From NCBI GenBank assembly GCA_973895155.1, contig OZ316898.1, forward strand, positions 8,990,001 to 9,054,000: a stretch of DNA of 64,000 bases, given 5' to 3'. This document shows, in pieces, positions 1 to 14,198 of this stretch. The notes beneath the pieces were generated by a model. That model did no database searches, was not told the DNA's origin, and worked only from the letters and a program-made list of their open reading frames with translations. Every line of letters starts with the position of its first letter. The stretch's first letter is position 1. Source of the stretch: Marsupella aquatica (Eukaryota; Marchantiophyta). The translations under genes and the position numbers were made by a program.

Positions 1-3000
1 TCACCAGTCTGCGTCCAGATTTTCAAATAGCTCAATCAGTCACTAAAAAGAGACTCGCAACTCATACATTCCTTACCAACATACCCATTCACAATGAAAC
101 ACACAAAGAATGAAAATAGAATACCCAGACCACGACTCCTTTGAATGAATTGGGCAAGACTTGCAAGACTTCAGACCAATATTGACTTATAGGGGAACCG
201 AAAAGAAGGACCTTGGAGAAGTAAATAACAACGTAGTGCACACAGCTAAGGCGGTGTCGGCGAGCACTTGGGTGACAAGATGCCAGTGAGAACATCAGCG
301 TTTCGAGGATGCGCTCTGAATTCTTGGCAAGAAAATCTGCATTATCCTTCAGCAGACGCAAACAATTTGGAACCAGTTCAGTCTCAAGGGTTCATGATGT
401 AAGATATGAATTTCATTTGTTAAGCGTTTCTTACATTAACGTTGCCGCCCTCGATAATTCAGACTCCGACCGCGTATGAGGTAATTCTTACTATCAATGT
501 ATTTGGTGCCTGGAACGACGAAAACTTGACATAAAAGGCCAAACCAGATGCAGAAAACTTTTAGTGGTGACACGACGGCTAAGATTCTGGAAGCCAATGA
601 ACTGCATACCTTGCAAATAACTGATATTACTTTGTAAGACTTCTTTTGTACTGCTCCATCCTTGTCCTGTTCATCAAAATCAGTCAAGTACAAAGCGGTT
701 TCGTTACAGACCTGAGACTTACTTTGGTACAAACTTGAGGAGCACATTGACAATTTTAAAATCTCAACTACAATTCAGTAATTTCCCTGAAAATAACGAC
801 CCACCTGCAGCGCAGGTGTGGCAGTAGTCAGGAGCATCCCCAGTGCCTCTTCATCGAGGCCTGTTATGAGAGACAAAGCAAGATCCATAAACACACACCT
901 GCAAGTCCCAATTGCGAACAATATAATCTCCGGCTAGAAAGAGCTCTGAAACTCAAACAGAGAGCCAACATCATCTGAGCGAACAAACTTACACTATGTA
1001 ACATATTCTGCAACAGAATCAAGATAGCCTTAGGACCACAAGCAACCAAAAACCAGCTCAATGAACGATTCTTGGAAGGAAAGAAAATCATAGTTCGCAG
1101 AAAGCCATGAGATTCACCGAGGTAACCGACTACATTTAGCTCACCTCCGAGATGTAGCATTCTCTTCCGGGTTTGTTGAATCTACTTCCATCACATCCTG
1201 CTTTACTTTAGGTGTAGCAGCGTCTTTAGTTGCTTGCAGAAGTTTCTTCATGATCGCAATAAAGAAGTTCTTTATAGTTTGTTGGTCTGAGATAGACGCT
1301 ATTGAGGCTATTGTTTCCTGTGATACGGAAGAGTACGCAACGTTATGGTCGTTGAAGGTAAGGTAGCAAGATAACAAGTAAAAAGCATCTTAGAGATAGC
1401 TGATATTGATGTAATGGGAGGTCGAATTAGGTGATTAACTTTCACATTCAAAAGCCGCCACTGGTGGCCAACACTCCACATTGACAAAACACCTTCGACT
1501 CGTCATCCCAGGATGAAAACCATCCTGCCAGAACAAACTTAATTTCTTTAAAGGAGGGTCACCAGACGGTAGAAGATACTCTCACCTGCAAATCTCCACG
1601 CTTGGCTGCAGGAGATGCAAGAAAGATATTGAACAAGAGAGGAAGGAAATTTCGTGAGTATCCAGCAATGGCCACAAGGTTTGCTGACGCAACATCCTCA
1701 GTATAAGCAGCTCTGGCCCTTTCCTCAGCAGCATTCAAATCCCCAGAATTCATATCTTCAATTGCCTGCAGCTCCTTCTTTCCTTCCAGCGTATCTCCTC
1801 GTGCCACCCTATTCTGTAATATGAGAGTCTGTACGTCACAACAGAAGAATATCAGGTCAGCCAGGCATAGCACTGGAGCGAAGCTGTTGTACAGAATGAA
1901 CAAACAGCAACCTGGCATTACAACAACAGACAACTAACAGTATGTTATGCGCCCAAGAAACAACAGACCTGCAGTGAAGAGCATATCAGTCCCCTCAATT
2001 CAGCTTCCTTGTTGATTGCATCTCCCAACGTTTTTGCGAGAAAACCAAACTTTGCCGCTGTGTCCGAAGGGTAGTTGCAAACTGACGGTAATAAAGCCCA
2101 CAGCGATTGAACACAAGCCTCAGCATTCCTTGTGGCTACTGGTTTTCCATCTGCTGAGAGCTGCAATCAAAGCTTATGTTAGGCCAACTACTGCAGGTCA
2201 TTAATGATAGACGAGATGACTGAGAACCACGATTTAGGATAGACTGACACCATTACCTTTCCCGCTCGTTGTCTAAGTTGATTAGCAAGAGGCAGTAGAT
2301 GATCTGCGAAAAATCCAAGTCGAGCTCCAACCATGTGCTGTTTTAATATTGGAAGCAACCAGATGCGCGATGATCCTAGATCAGATTTGTCCATCTCCAG
2401 AGGTAACAAGGCCAGAAATTGGTCTGGACCCATTGCTGCCAATGCAGATCCGAGTGTTTTGTGCAGCTGGACAGTGAAAAAAAAATCCACATTAGGTACT
2501 GGTAACACCGCCCTGTTTTTTCAGAAGTCACAACGGTTGTCCAGATTTTAAAACAAAAGATTACTCGTCAAATTTAAGTCTTCACGTCCCCCAAGGATAA
2601 GACTTCAAAGCCAATCACTTCCCTCACAGAGTACTGATAGGTTGATATTTCAACACTAAACGAGCAAAAACCTGTTTAAATAGAGTCAACAAATTTGAAC
2701 TGAAAATAGAGAAACGCGCTCAAGAGCTGTCCTTAATATTCTACGTCAAACTCAAAATAGCGCAAGAAGCAAGTCATAAGACGTAGAAATCTTATAGGTA
2801 AACAAATACTACAGCAAGAATCCTATGCTCACACAAATCCGAAGAAGTAAATCATTCCCTTCAAAGGTTTTCGGAAAGCTATACAGAGCGGAAGGTCTAC
2901 GCAGGTGCGGTACCTGCTTGCGACATGTCAAATCCTGGTCTGGAAGGGCTTGAAGATCGGACAAGGTCTTCACCGTACCAGTCAATAGCACATATGACGA

Positions 3001-4990
3001 TGCTCCTGCACAACCAGCTCTCACAATGAGAACTTTTTACAGCCTCCAAAGGCAACCTTCAACATTCGAACGTAAATGATATTCAAGTTACTCACTGAAG
3101 CTGCACCTCGAGACTCGGAATCACAACGAAAGAGAAGCAATGGATATTAGAGTCAGAGTTGAAAATGACTTCAGCTAGTGACATGAAAACTTACCAAGCT
3201 TGTCAAAAAGGGCTGAGACGACGTGGAGAGCCATATCCCAGGCAGTGCTGTATTGATAGCCCAGCATACTTTCCGCAGATGCACAGATTCTTTCAATGGC
3301 AGAAGGTGCCCCTTGCCCAGGCTGACGGAGCCTCCTCACCCCTTGCTGAACCATAGCATCGTCGACACAGCTTACAACCAAGCTCCGCAGACATTCTGCT
3401 GCTCCATAAATTATCTCCTCTTGCTCCGCTGCCAGGAGTCCTGTACGCCCATTCAAACAGTAACAGATGTTGTTATGCCTTATAAACTGCTCAAATCTAC
3501 TGAATATGTCCTCAATCCCAAGGTGGTATTTTGAACAAAGATAAATTGTTAGATCTCTGTAGTTGTTGGTAGCAGTGTGTTGTCTAAGGTTGAAACTAAT
3601 GGAAGCCTGGACTCAAAAATCCAGCATTTGCTGTAATGACAATATAACCTTGAACAAAATCACAGACACACGCAAAGGTACAAACCTGTGAGGGCATTGA
3701 ATACCGCTGGCAATTTACGGGCACAGGAAGCAGTATCGAGCTCATAAAGCCTCTCAAATCCATGCTGTATCACACGAGTGGCAACTGGAATTTCGTCGAC
3801 ATCCTTCTTTTTGGTGTTAGAGAAGAACGCAGCCAAATTTCCAAGGACATCCCCGAACACCTCAGATGGAATTTCTGCACTTGGGCTCATGCAAAGAGCT
3901 TGAAGAGTGTCCAATATCCGCCTGGTGAGAAGTGCCTGTTTCATTTCAACCAAATCTGCCAAGACAGGGAGAACTCGCCCAATTGTCTTGCCCGACATGA
4001 GAGGTAACATTCCTGTCATACCCCCGAGCATGTGCAGGACTTCCACAGCACCTGCTTTCCCTGGGGCGATTTTCTCTGCAGTTTTGCCAGAGGCTGGCCC
4101 GATTACGGACTTCAAAGACTGCTCAAACGAGCTGACGATGGCTTCACTTGCAGGCGATAACGCAGGAGAGCCTTGGAATGCAGAGAGGATACCAGTCATG
4201 CATAGTTGGGCACGTTTCCGTACCTGCCAAGGCCATACTGGGTAAAGAACATTGGATGACAAGTGCTCGGCATTTCCTATTCTTGAAGACATTAGAAACG
4301 AATGAAAGAATCAATCTGTTACATATATCGGCATTAAGCCATTAGGCTGGTCGTACCATACACCCACTTGTGGGCTTGTGAACTTCAAATTCAATTCATT
4401 TTTTCTTTGAACTCCGCTACTTCGGATATTTTTAACCAAGCTTCGTCACCGGCTTGATCGCCACTACAACCATTTAAAGATGGACAAAAGCATTCAAATT
4501 TTCGTACCTTGGGTCGTTGGTCAGTGCAGTGCTTCAGAACGAGATGAAATGCTCGAGCTAGTGATAGCCAATTTGACTTATCAGCGACTTTGAGCGTGCT
4601 CTCGACGCAAACTAGTGCAGATTTGACCGTCGAAGCTACAGAAGTGTCCGCAGACAGGACACCAACGAGCAACTCTAAAATCTTACCGCTCTTAGATCTC
4701 AATACTTGAGGAGGAACCTTTGGCAACACCATGGACAGAAATGTGCACATAGCAGTAGTCACCGCCAGGTCACGAGGTCTGGTATTCATCTGTTTCTCGA
4801 GAGAGGACATTGCTGCAGCGAAGCAAGCGGTTGGAGAGGGAGGTAGCGATTGTTCCCTGAGAATTTCAGATATTGCTAGAGCAATCGCACATAGATGGCA
4901 ATGCTCCGGTGCCTTTGAGTTCCTATACCGACGCACCACGGCACTGCAAACATCATTTCCACCATCATCGTCGATCGCATCGTGCTCCAT
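1..4990 (-). CDS. RRP12: RRP12-like ribosome biogenesis protein (3' end outside window)
   Basis: RRP12 is a HEAT-repeat, NUC173-domain protein needed for maturation and nuclear export of pre-ribosomal particles in nucleolus and nucleoplasm. Eleven exons are visible: 4990-4508, 4223-3686, 3440-3195, 3005-2914, 2466-2257, 2160-1969, 1828-1586, 1317-1145, 898-805, 666-610 and 346-212. All phases agree and they give about 821 residues of a family usually near 1,200-1,300. Family resemblance is clear in the N-terminus (APEHCHLCAIALAISEIL), in the NUC173 stretch in exon 2 (HMLGGMTGMLPLMSGKTIGR), in KTLSDLQALPDQD, and in the exon 9-11 block ending SARRHRLSCVHYVVIYFSK. I chose the ATG at 4990 (MEHDAIDDDGG) because it aligns with the usual plant start; the frame stays open upstream to a GTG at 5044 but has no ATG there. 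The last visible donor (AAG then GTCCTT at 211) is weak, so exon 11 could end differently. The remaining C-terminal exons lie left of the window. Confidence 0.9.
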
Positions 4991-5500
4991 GATGCCTTCC
5001 TCGGTCAGTCCACAATTTTCTCCGCTTCTCTGCTCGTCTCCCACCTTAATTGCAGTAGAGAAGTTTCAGGTTGAAGCTCTCCTCGCGTGAATTCAAATAT
5101 CAGATACTTATGAGACTATATTGTCGAGAATAAAAAGGCGAAGTCGACCTGACGATGCACGGATAATCCTCAAAGAAACTCATTCGCTGCATCGACCATC
5201 TCGACTTAGGTTCTTAGGTCCTAATTTGAATTCTAGCCTATATAGATGAAAATCCTTTCAAGGCCACAACAAGCGAAATTAGACTGTCTTTCCGGTGGAA
5301 ATCAGATCAGACAAATTCGAAAGAAGTTTGCAATTCACTCGTTCACTTCATCCCTGTGTTAATCTTTAAGCTTCACATCACAATCAAGCATAATTCCGAG
5401 AATGTGTGATGAATCTCTTCAGGACGGAAGCTCCGTTCTTGTTGGAATACTCATGATTGTGCACCACCACCAAAACCCTGCCCCGTAGAACGATGACGCC

Positions 5501-5523
5501 TTAGGGTTTAGGAGTTAGGGTTT
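5501..5523 (-). promoter_or_regulatory. Two telo-box motifs upstream of RRP12
   Basis: AAACCCTAA occurs twice on the minus strand (5509-5501 and 5523-5515), about 510-530 bp upstream of the RRP12 ATG. Telo boxes are well known in promoters of plant ribosomal-protein and ribosome-biogenesis genes, where they act with other elements in dividing cells. The match is seen directly; the function here is inferred from the neighbouring gene. Confidence 0.6.
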
Positions 5524-5760
5524 GTGACTGTCTCGACGGTCACCGTTGAACTCGCATGTGCTCAATGGTGCGAATCTGAAGCCCAGATCATAAAGGTGGG
5601 TTCATCGAAACCCCCATGGTGCACATTCCCTAAAATTGAGTTTCATTAAATAACTGAATTTTAAGACCATCATAGTTGAGTATTTGCACAGAGGTAAATT
5701 CTACTGGATTAATTTTCATTGTGTTCATATGAGAATTTTGGGGTTGTGTTTTTGATCCCT

Positions 5761-5966
5761 TTCTTCCTTCTCCAGGAACAGCAAAACTAAAATTTGGTTT
5801 AGAACTCGTAACCATCAGGTTATGGACTCCAAACTCTCATAGATTAACAAAAGTGGTACTCTCCTTTTCTTCCTTCTCTAGGAACAGCAAAACTAAAATT
5901 TGGTTTAGAACTCGTAACCATCAAGTTATAGACTCCAAACTCTCATAGATTAACAAAAAGTGGTAT
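5761..5966. repeat. 106-bp tandem duplication
   Basis: Two adjacent, almost identical copies with period 106 bp (GGAACAGCAAAACTAAAA begins at 5775 and again at 5881). They differ at a few bases only, so the duplication is recent. It lies in the RRP12-RPL3 spacer and has no coding signal. Confidence 0.85.
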
Positions 5967-6509
5967 CCTGAACATTATGTCCAACATGGTGGTCTATTTT
6001 GGCTCAATACCCATTTAGTAATTATTGATATTTACCAGTTGCCCAGGGAAACTAATGAAAATTATAAATCTATTAAACTTTATTAGTGTCGTTCTTTATT
6101 CATCAATCATTAGCGCAATGTCTAGTTATTGTTGCAGTGAAACAATATGCTGCAATTCCTCTAGTAATAGTAAATTTTAATATCTAGACTATGCTTGTAG
6201 GTAAAGATAGATAGTTGGGTTGGGTTGGATAAGGGGAGCCCCTGCTACAGGTTTATGTTTGGGTCGTTAGGAGATTTCAGCCCGACGGCTAGCTCAACTT
6301 TAGGATTATCCAAATTGAGGTGCAGTTTTTAAGTCAAAATAAAACAAAACCACACTAGTTAATCCATGGCCTTGGAGATTACATCCTATAAATTTTGTCA
6401 AGAGGGTTATTGGCATGAAAACATTTATGGAGTCAGTTGCTATTCCCATAATCTATTGCCCTTAAGTAACCTTTTCCTGGACAAAAATTACTACATATAA
6501 TGCACATCT

Positions 6510-6629
6510 GGTCTGGGGTTACTAGCCTTTAACCCTGTTCCAAGAATGCTTATAAAATCTTCCCAGCAATAGCTGTTAAGGTTTTCTTCAATCTCTGGCC
6601 ATAGGGTTACAGGCTAGTAACCCTAGACC
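6510..6629. mobile_element. Small foldback (MITE-like) element
   Basis: A 19-bp inverted repeat, GGTCTGGGGTTACTAGCCT (6510-6528) and its complement at 6611-6629 with one mismatch, bounds a 120-bp segment. The same terminal sequence recurs near 29404-29425 and 56823-56840, so it belongs to a dispersed family. No convincing target-site duplication was found, and the true ends may lie slightly outside. Confidence 0.5.
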
Positions 6630-6802
6630 AAACCTACATTATCCTATACATAAGCCTATGGGGCCATGGGGTTACCCAACACGTCTCTGTGCGTTACTCA
6701 AACTTAATAAATCTCAACTATTCCTGCAATCCGGGACAGGCTTTCAAAGACGGTCCGCCCCCATGGAACCTGCTTCTAATTAGAGAGTGCCCTCATAACT
6801 AT

Positions 6803-6811
6803 AAACCCTAA
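6803..6811 (+). promoter_or_regulatory. Telo box upstream of RPL3
   Basis: AAACCCTAA sits about 290 bp upstream of the RPL3 ATG, in the sense orientation. This is the classic position and sequence of the telo box in plant ribosomal-protein promoters. The same motif occurs at the RRP12 end of this shared spacer. Confidence 0.6.
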
Positions 6812-6985
6812 ACGCGACCGAATCATGTTTCAGTTCCCCATAACACCACTCGTTCTGTATCACTGGAGCGAATGCGCGAACACAGATCCCTCAGTGAACC
6901 TGTGCCGTCGATTCTTAAACGGACGTTTCGGATCAAACGATTCGCAGACTGTGTTCTGTTGGAACATTAGGTCATGAGGCTCTGA

Positions 6986-8710
<1,725 letters not shown>

Positions 8711-9875
8711 GTCTGTTTCTAGCGTAGGTATTTTTGCGGTGCTTGGTCGTCACAGCGGGAATGTATCTCTTTGGCAAAGAGCAAATGAGTTTTATGTCTG
8801 GACATGAGAGCCCGTGCTCGCACGGGTTTGGGCCAATGGCATGTGCCTCCTTGTGATGTACTACGGCATTGATGTACTTGTTGTGCGCCATGCTCCAGTA
8901 CCAGTGCACCTCTGCTATGCCCTATCTCGTCTCGGCAGGCTCGTTTTGTTCTTCTGAGCCTTTATTAAAGACGATCGTGTTTTGCTACGCTACTTCGTGT
9001 CTATCTCTGTCATTCACTTGCTTTGATCCGAATGTTTATTTCGGACAGCATTTTATCCCCTATGGTATGAAATTCTATTGTTTCCTCTGCAGTGTATACG
9101 ACTTCCGCGATCATTTTACTGTTTCCCCTGAAGGTAGTGCATGTTAATTTCCCTTGATCATCTTTCCTCGACACAGTAAGCGCCACATTGTCTTGTAGAG
9201 GTAAATCCCTTCCAAAAATCCCTGTGAAAGCGCGGCATAGCTTTGCACCTCACTGCATTAGTTGATGTGCCGTTTAGTTTGTTTAGGGATCCTGTAAGAG
9301 ACTGCAAACTGCATTCCGAAGTACGGCCTGGTTTTGTTATGGTTGACGCCAGACCCACAAAGGAAGTTTGTCGAAGAAGAGATTCCGGTAAGAGTTTGAA
9401 ATTAAAACTACAGGAGAACTGTCGAGATTGAACTTGAAAACCTGGTAGGAGTTAGGACTTGAAGCTGTCAATCTGAAATGTGAGAACTGTATACCTACAC
9501 TCAAAATCATGCTGGTCTCCCTTGCCACTTGAGCCACTGTAATTGGAAAAGGATGATTGAACTTAAAGCTGAAACTCTAGGAGCACTCTCTGGAAGGACA
9601 CTAAACTTGAAACCTGATCTCAGGCAATGGCCTCTTAAGCTGATCATCAGATTGCATAGAAATGAGCTTCCCATTACTTCTTGTCACAAGAAGTATCTAC
9701 TCACGTACCACCTGTGTCATGGCAGGCCGGTTATCAGTGTTGTTGACTACCCAGGGTGATTATGCCTCAGGCTTTCGTCACAAGAATTATATAAACTCGA
9801 GTACTTGGTTGTGCGCGAAAATCCTTGGCCTAGCACACATTGATTAGTGTACTCTAAGCCCTTTCCCATCTTATT
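8711..9875. other. RPL3 3' flank and gene-free spacer
   Basis: The first few hundred bases are the likely 3' UTR of RPL3. No other open frame with family resemblance or splice structure was seen here. Confidence 0.5.
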
Positions 9876-10312
9876 GTTAGCAATACTAATTTTACACTAG
9901 CACTTACTACTGTAGATAATAACACTGATAGAGATAGGGGATCTTGTGGTGTAAGGTTCCGAATGAAAATCCTTGCATTTTAATGTTAGTAATACTAGTT
10001 TTTCACTGGCACTGATTAGATGCTAACAGCAATAGTGATAGGGCATCTGGGGGTGTAGGGCATTTTACTGTAAGTAAGATTAGTTTTTCACTAGCACTAA
10101 TTACATATTAACACTAATAGTGATAGGGCATCTTGGGGTGTAGGGCTTCGCTTCAAAATCCTTGGCTATTTTACTGTTAGTAATACTAATTTTCCACTAG
10201 TACTAATAGGGCATCTTGGGTGTATGGCTCCCCATGAAAATCCTTACATTTACTGTTAGTAATACTGATTTTCTACTAGCCACTAGTTACAGGCTAACAC
10301 TAACAGTACAGA
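9876..10312. repeat. Degenerate 80-106 bp tandem repeat
   Basis: Five diverged copies each begin TGTTAGTAATACTAATTTT or close to it (9876, 9982, 10068, 10175, 10254). The longer copies include GATAGGGCATCTTGGGGTGT. A further isolated copy starts near 10950. The variable period and divergence show an old array. Confidence 0.75.
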
Positions 10313-13300
10313 TTTTTTTCTAGGCTGCTATATGGCGGGACACTCTTTGGCTATCTTGTGTCAGGCAGCCCCTATAACTTTTTTAATGTCCTTAGTTTTT
10401 ATTAGGTCTCCTCCTATTTTTCTTACTATTTTGAGGGGCATATTTCCTTACCTGCATGAGAGAATGTTCCACCCTTCAACCAAGCAACTAGTATACTATT
10501 CATTGATGAGTGCACCTTATATGCCATTGGTTATAGAATTTACATTGTTAATGGTTTATTGATTAACAAGTGTCACCTAAATAGAGAGCCCAAATAGAGG
10601 CAAAAGTTTTATAAAACAAAGTTCACTAGTTCATGCTCTTCTCTTTGAATTGAATCATCAACTGTTGCTTACTTATACAAATACATTGACTAATACCTTG
10701 AAATTAATGCACATGTCTTCAAATATTGTACTTTTTTCATTTTCAAAAAGGTGTGCATTAATTTTCTTATAATTATTCTTCAATACTTGTTTTTAATAAA
10801 CTAGTTAAGTTAAAATGTCTACCCATTTCAATTCTTTTAATAAGTCACAAAATAGGCATGTAGTAGTACAAGGTATTGTGGATGTAAGGTTCCGCGTGAA
10901 TTAACTAGACAAGCCCTATCCCCCTCTTGTAACCCTATTCCCCTCTTTTTGTTAGTAATACTAATTTTAGACTCACACTAATACAAATAAGGGGTGTATG
11001 ATGTACTAAGGTTATGATATCCTTAAACTAATCTATATTTTCTTTGATGTCTATAATATATGTAAATTTTATGGTGTACTCCATAACATGATATACCATC
11101 TTTTCTTTATCATATTGTACACCATATAGGTCACACGCTCCATCTAATCCATCTTTTCTTTATCATGGTATGGTATATGTGAGATATAAGGTGTACGATA
11201 TCACTCCATACCATGATAAACTTTGTTATTTTCTTTAACTCAATGAGTGTACACTGTATATTACCACATTTTGATGTGTGAATTAGTTGATAGATCCTTG
11301 TACGGCATTGAGTCGCCTAACATGCCACTCATATCAGACCGACAGAAAGGCCTACTTGCCGCTATGAGTTATGTGTGGCCAGGTAAGATACATGCAACAT
11401 CGCTAGGGAATTTTGATACTTGTAACATTGCTCATGATTGCACCGTTCATAAATTGTTGGCAAGTTAAAAGTTTGTGGACATGTGTTGAGTGCAAATAGG
11501 TGGAGTAGTGTCCATGTTTATTGTGGCATTAAGGTCAGTGTAGGATTGTAATGTTAAAGTTTTTGAATGGTTGGCAATTGAACGGCCAAATTGCGCAAAT
11601 GGCATCCATTGTTGTGGTTTTTGGCAATTATCTCTGCTCCTAGGATTGCTCAAAGAGCTTGCAAGGGAATTCCTGACTTTTTTTTAATTTTTTCAGTAAC
11701 ATTCAGGAGGAGGCTTTCATTGTTTGAAATGGTGGAAGTGTTGTATTCAAGTTATAAGTGCTTGAGATACATCCACCGACAGTGGACTGAACTGAACTCT
11801 CATTGCAAATCATTTCATTGTGAGAAATAACAAAATGAATTTTAAATTGAATCTCCATCATCACGACAATCAAGCGATCAATGCGATACATGATTCACAA
11901 TATCAAAACATTCAACATAAATTCTCCCACAAGAATCATAGAGACTCTGCACACAAATTATTCCACACAATCACATTGTTGGAACTTGTGGCATTATGGT
12001 GAGCAATATATCAGCACATACACTTGTTTCAGATAGAATTCTTAATGTCAATGATTGCCTTGAAATATCCTCTAAATTTAAAGTGTGTAGTGACACTACT
12101 CAGGCCTATTTGTTCTCTTTCCTTACATGGTAGGAACCAAGCTCAGCAATGGTGAGTTCAGCATTGTTATGTTGGCATGCATGTAACATAGAGATTTAGG
12201 ATTAACTGATTGACCCTATCAACCTTGAACCAAAGAGATGGAAATGCAGAATTTGGATACAGAGCATCAGGTGACATTCAGAGTGATTCCACAATACCAT
12301 TTCGTGACAAGAATGGAAAGAAAACAGAAACAAAGGGAAGGAAAAGAACAAAACTGCACGGGAGAGACTGACTAATGGCTGACTGCATAATCTCTCTCAG
12401 GGTTAATTCACAATTATCAGTCAGCCAAGGCACATCTCTTAAGAACAGTGATCAGCAGAAGCTTCCATGGCCTGCTATTGCAAAACTCAAGAGTGGTTCC
12501 ATGTCCTATAAGCCTGGGAATATACTTTTCCCAAAGGTCTTGCAGTTGATGGTAGACAATTGTTTTGTGTTCTAAAACCTTGCATGATTGAAACCTGCAC
12601 GTGCGACTTTAATGGCTACCTTACGGCCATCTAATTCTCCAAGAAAAATCTGTTTACTCCATCTTATGGCATGGGGGTTTATGGCCATATGCAAATCCTA
12701 TGCTAGAATATGTTGTTTCAAACTCTTGAGGGAATAAGGGGAAGCTTGTTTTCACGGACTTGCATTCCCTATGAGACGATCTTCAGATGGCCTCTTATGT
12801 CCTTCACGAGGTGGTAGTCTTTTCTCCGGGGGGGGTGACTATCAAAAATCTTAGGAACTATCTTTTACTATCAAAAATACCCATTTTTGGTTCTTTTGCG
12901 TAGGAGGCAAAAGAAGGTATGATAAACTCATGTTTATAGAATATTCTCTAATATATACCTTTTATAAAGTAACATAGGTTGTTAATATTGAAATGGAGAA
13001 TATTTTTGGAATATTTTCTTTATAAAATAGGTCTATTTATATTAGGCTAGGATCGCACGTTGTACCCCAAAACATACACTTAGTTAATCCTCTGATGGTC
13101 CTTTAATTTGCTCTGATCAGTCTCCTTGTGGCCTCGTAGTAGATAGACATTGTTGGCTTCCAACTCAAATTTATAATCCCTACGTGTATCTGCCTTAGTT
13201 TGCTAATTGCAGCATGTATTACATTGTCGCAATCAGAGGAGGCTTTTCTGAATTCCAGACTATGGCATCCAAAATTTCTAGCGAATCGTGGAGCGCCTGA

Positions 13301-13955
13301 TTGCCCTCTATCGTGTGTATGAAACATCAAAATTGGTTAACACAACATAAGCTATATTGTATTGATACCAAATACTTGATGAGTTGTCTTAACAAAGCCA
13401 ACCTGTCCTTCATAGGAACCTCTCTTTGTTCCTGCAAATCTGCTCTAACACATAGATCTAGAAGATTAGCAGGTAAATGTTGTTGTGAATCTCTAAAGAC
13501 CAGGAGACTTACGTTCCAGAACAAGGAAGGTTTTTGAACCTTTGCTCACCCTGATATCACGCACTATGCGACTCGCAACTTTGTCTAGGGTTTCGTCGGT
13601 ATGAAGACCAGAGTGTCGTGATCCAGAGATTCTACCTGAATGTTTGGTACTACGAAAACAACCCTTGAAGGGATCATATCAAAGTAAACCTACAAGGAAA
13701 TCATTGACTAAACAAACCACATCCCGATGGGAGTGCACTGTGATACCCGCCAGAGAAGCAAACTCACGGGAGGGTCTGCGTTTGGGCAACGACTCTGTTT
13801 CAAACTTCTCCATATTGTCTGTTGTTGCTTTTCTGAAACCCTCCCACTTCTTGATTTCCTTCTATTGGTAGCCAAAATTAGTGGATGTGAAATAGCCGAT
13901 CAAATGTAGCACCGTTCAATGGAAGTGCTTGCTTGACCCACTTTGGCCAGGGAAG
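10313..13955. other. Gene-free AT-rich spacer
   Basis: No supported gene. It contains an inverted repeat (TATCATGGTATGG at 11161-11173 with its complement at 11206-11218) and a repeated phrase CCATCTTTTCTTTATCAT near 11096 and 11150. The phrase GCATAATCTCTCTCAG near 12390 recurs near 14392, with a close variant near 14550. Short open frames here have no codon or family support. Confidence 0.5.
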
Positions 13956-14198
13956 TCATTCCACTCCCAATTCATCTCGCTCTGCTTTCACTTGGTTCCA
14001 GGCATTTACTAGCGCTTGCACTAGATTTGATTTTGCTTCCAACAGTGCCTTTTTTTGCTCTTTCAAGACCAACCTGGCTGCGAGCACTCCTTTGTCCTTG
14101 ATTTGGAGTTTGATTTCCTCGATCCTTTTATCCTAATTTTCTAGGTCGTCCCCAACATTTTCCATTTTATCCTTCTGCTTTCGAGCAAAAATGAGAAC
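13956..14198 (-). pseudogene. Broken coiled-coil coding fragment
   Basis: Read on the minus strand, 81 codons are open except for one TAG at 14135-14133. The composition is strongly coiled-coil: KDKMENVGDDLEN, then after the stop DKRIEEIKLQIKDKG, KEQKKALLEAKSNLVQALV and NQVKAERDELGVE, ending in TGA at 13956. I do not recognise the family. It could be a remnant of a retroelement gag-like protein or of a host coiled-coil gene. No intact copy is in the window. Confidence 0.35.

Noticed and set aside
5042-5044. GTG at 5044 as the start of RRP12
   Set aside because: Nuclear plant genes rarely use GTG. The in-frame ATG at 4990 fits the family N-terminus, and an in-frame stop lies just upstream of the GTG.
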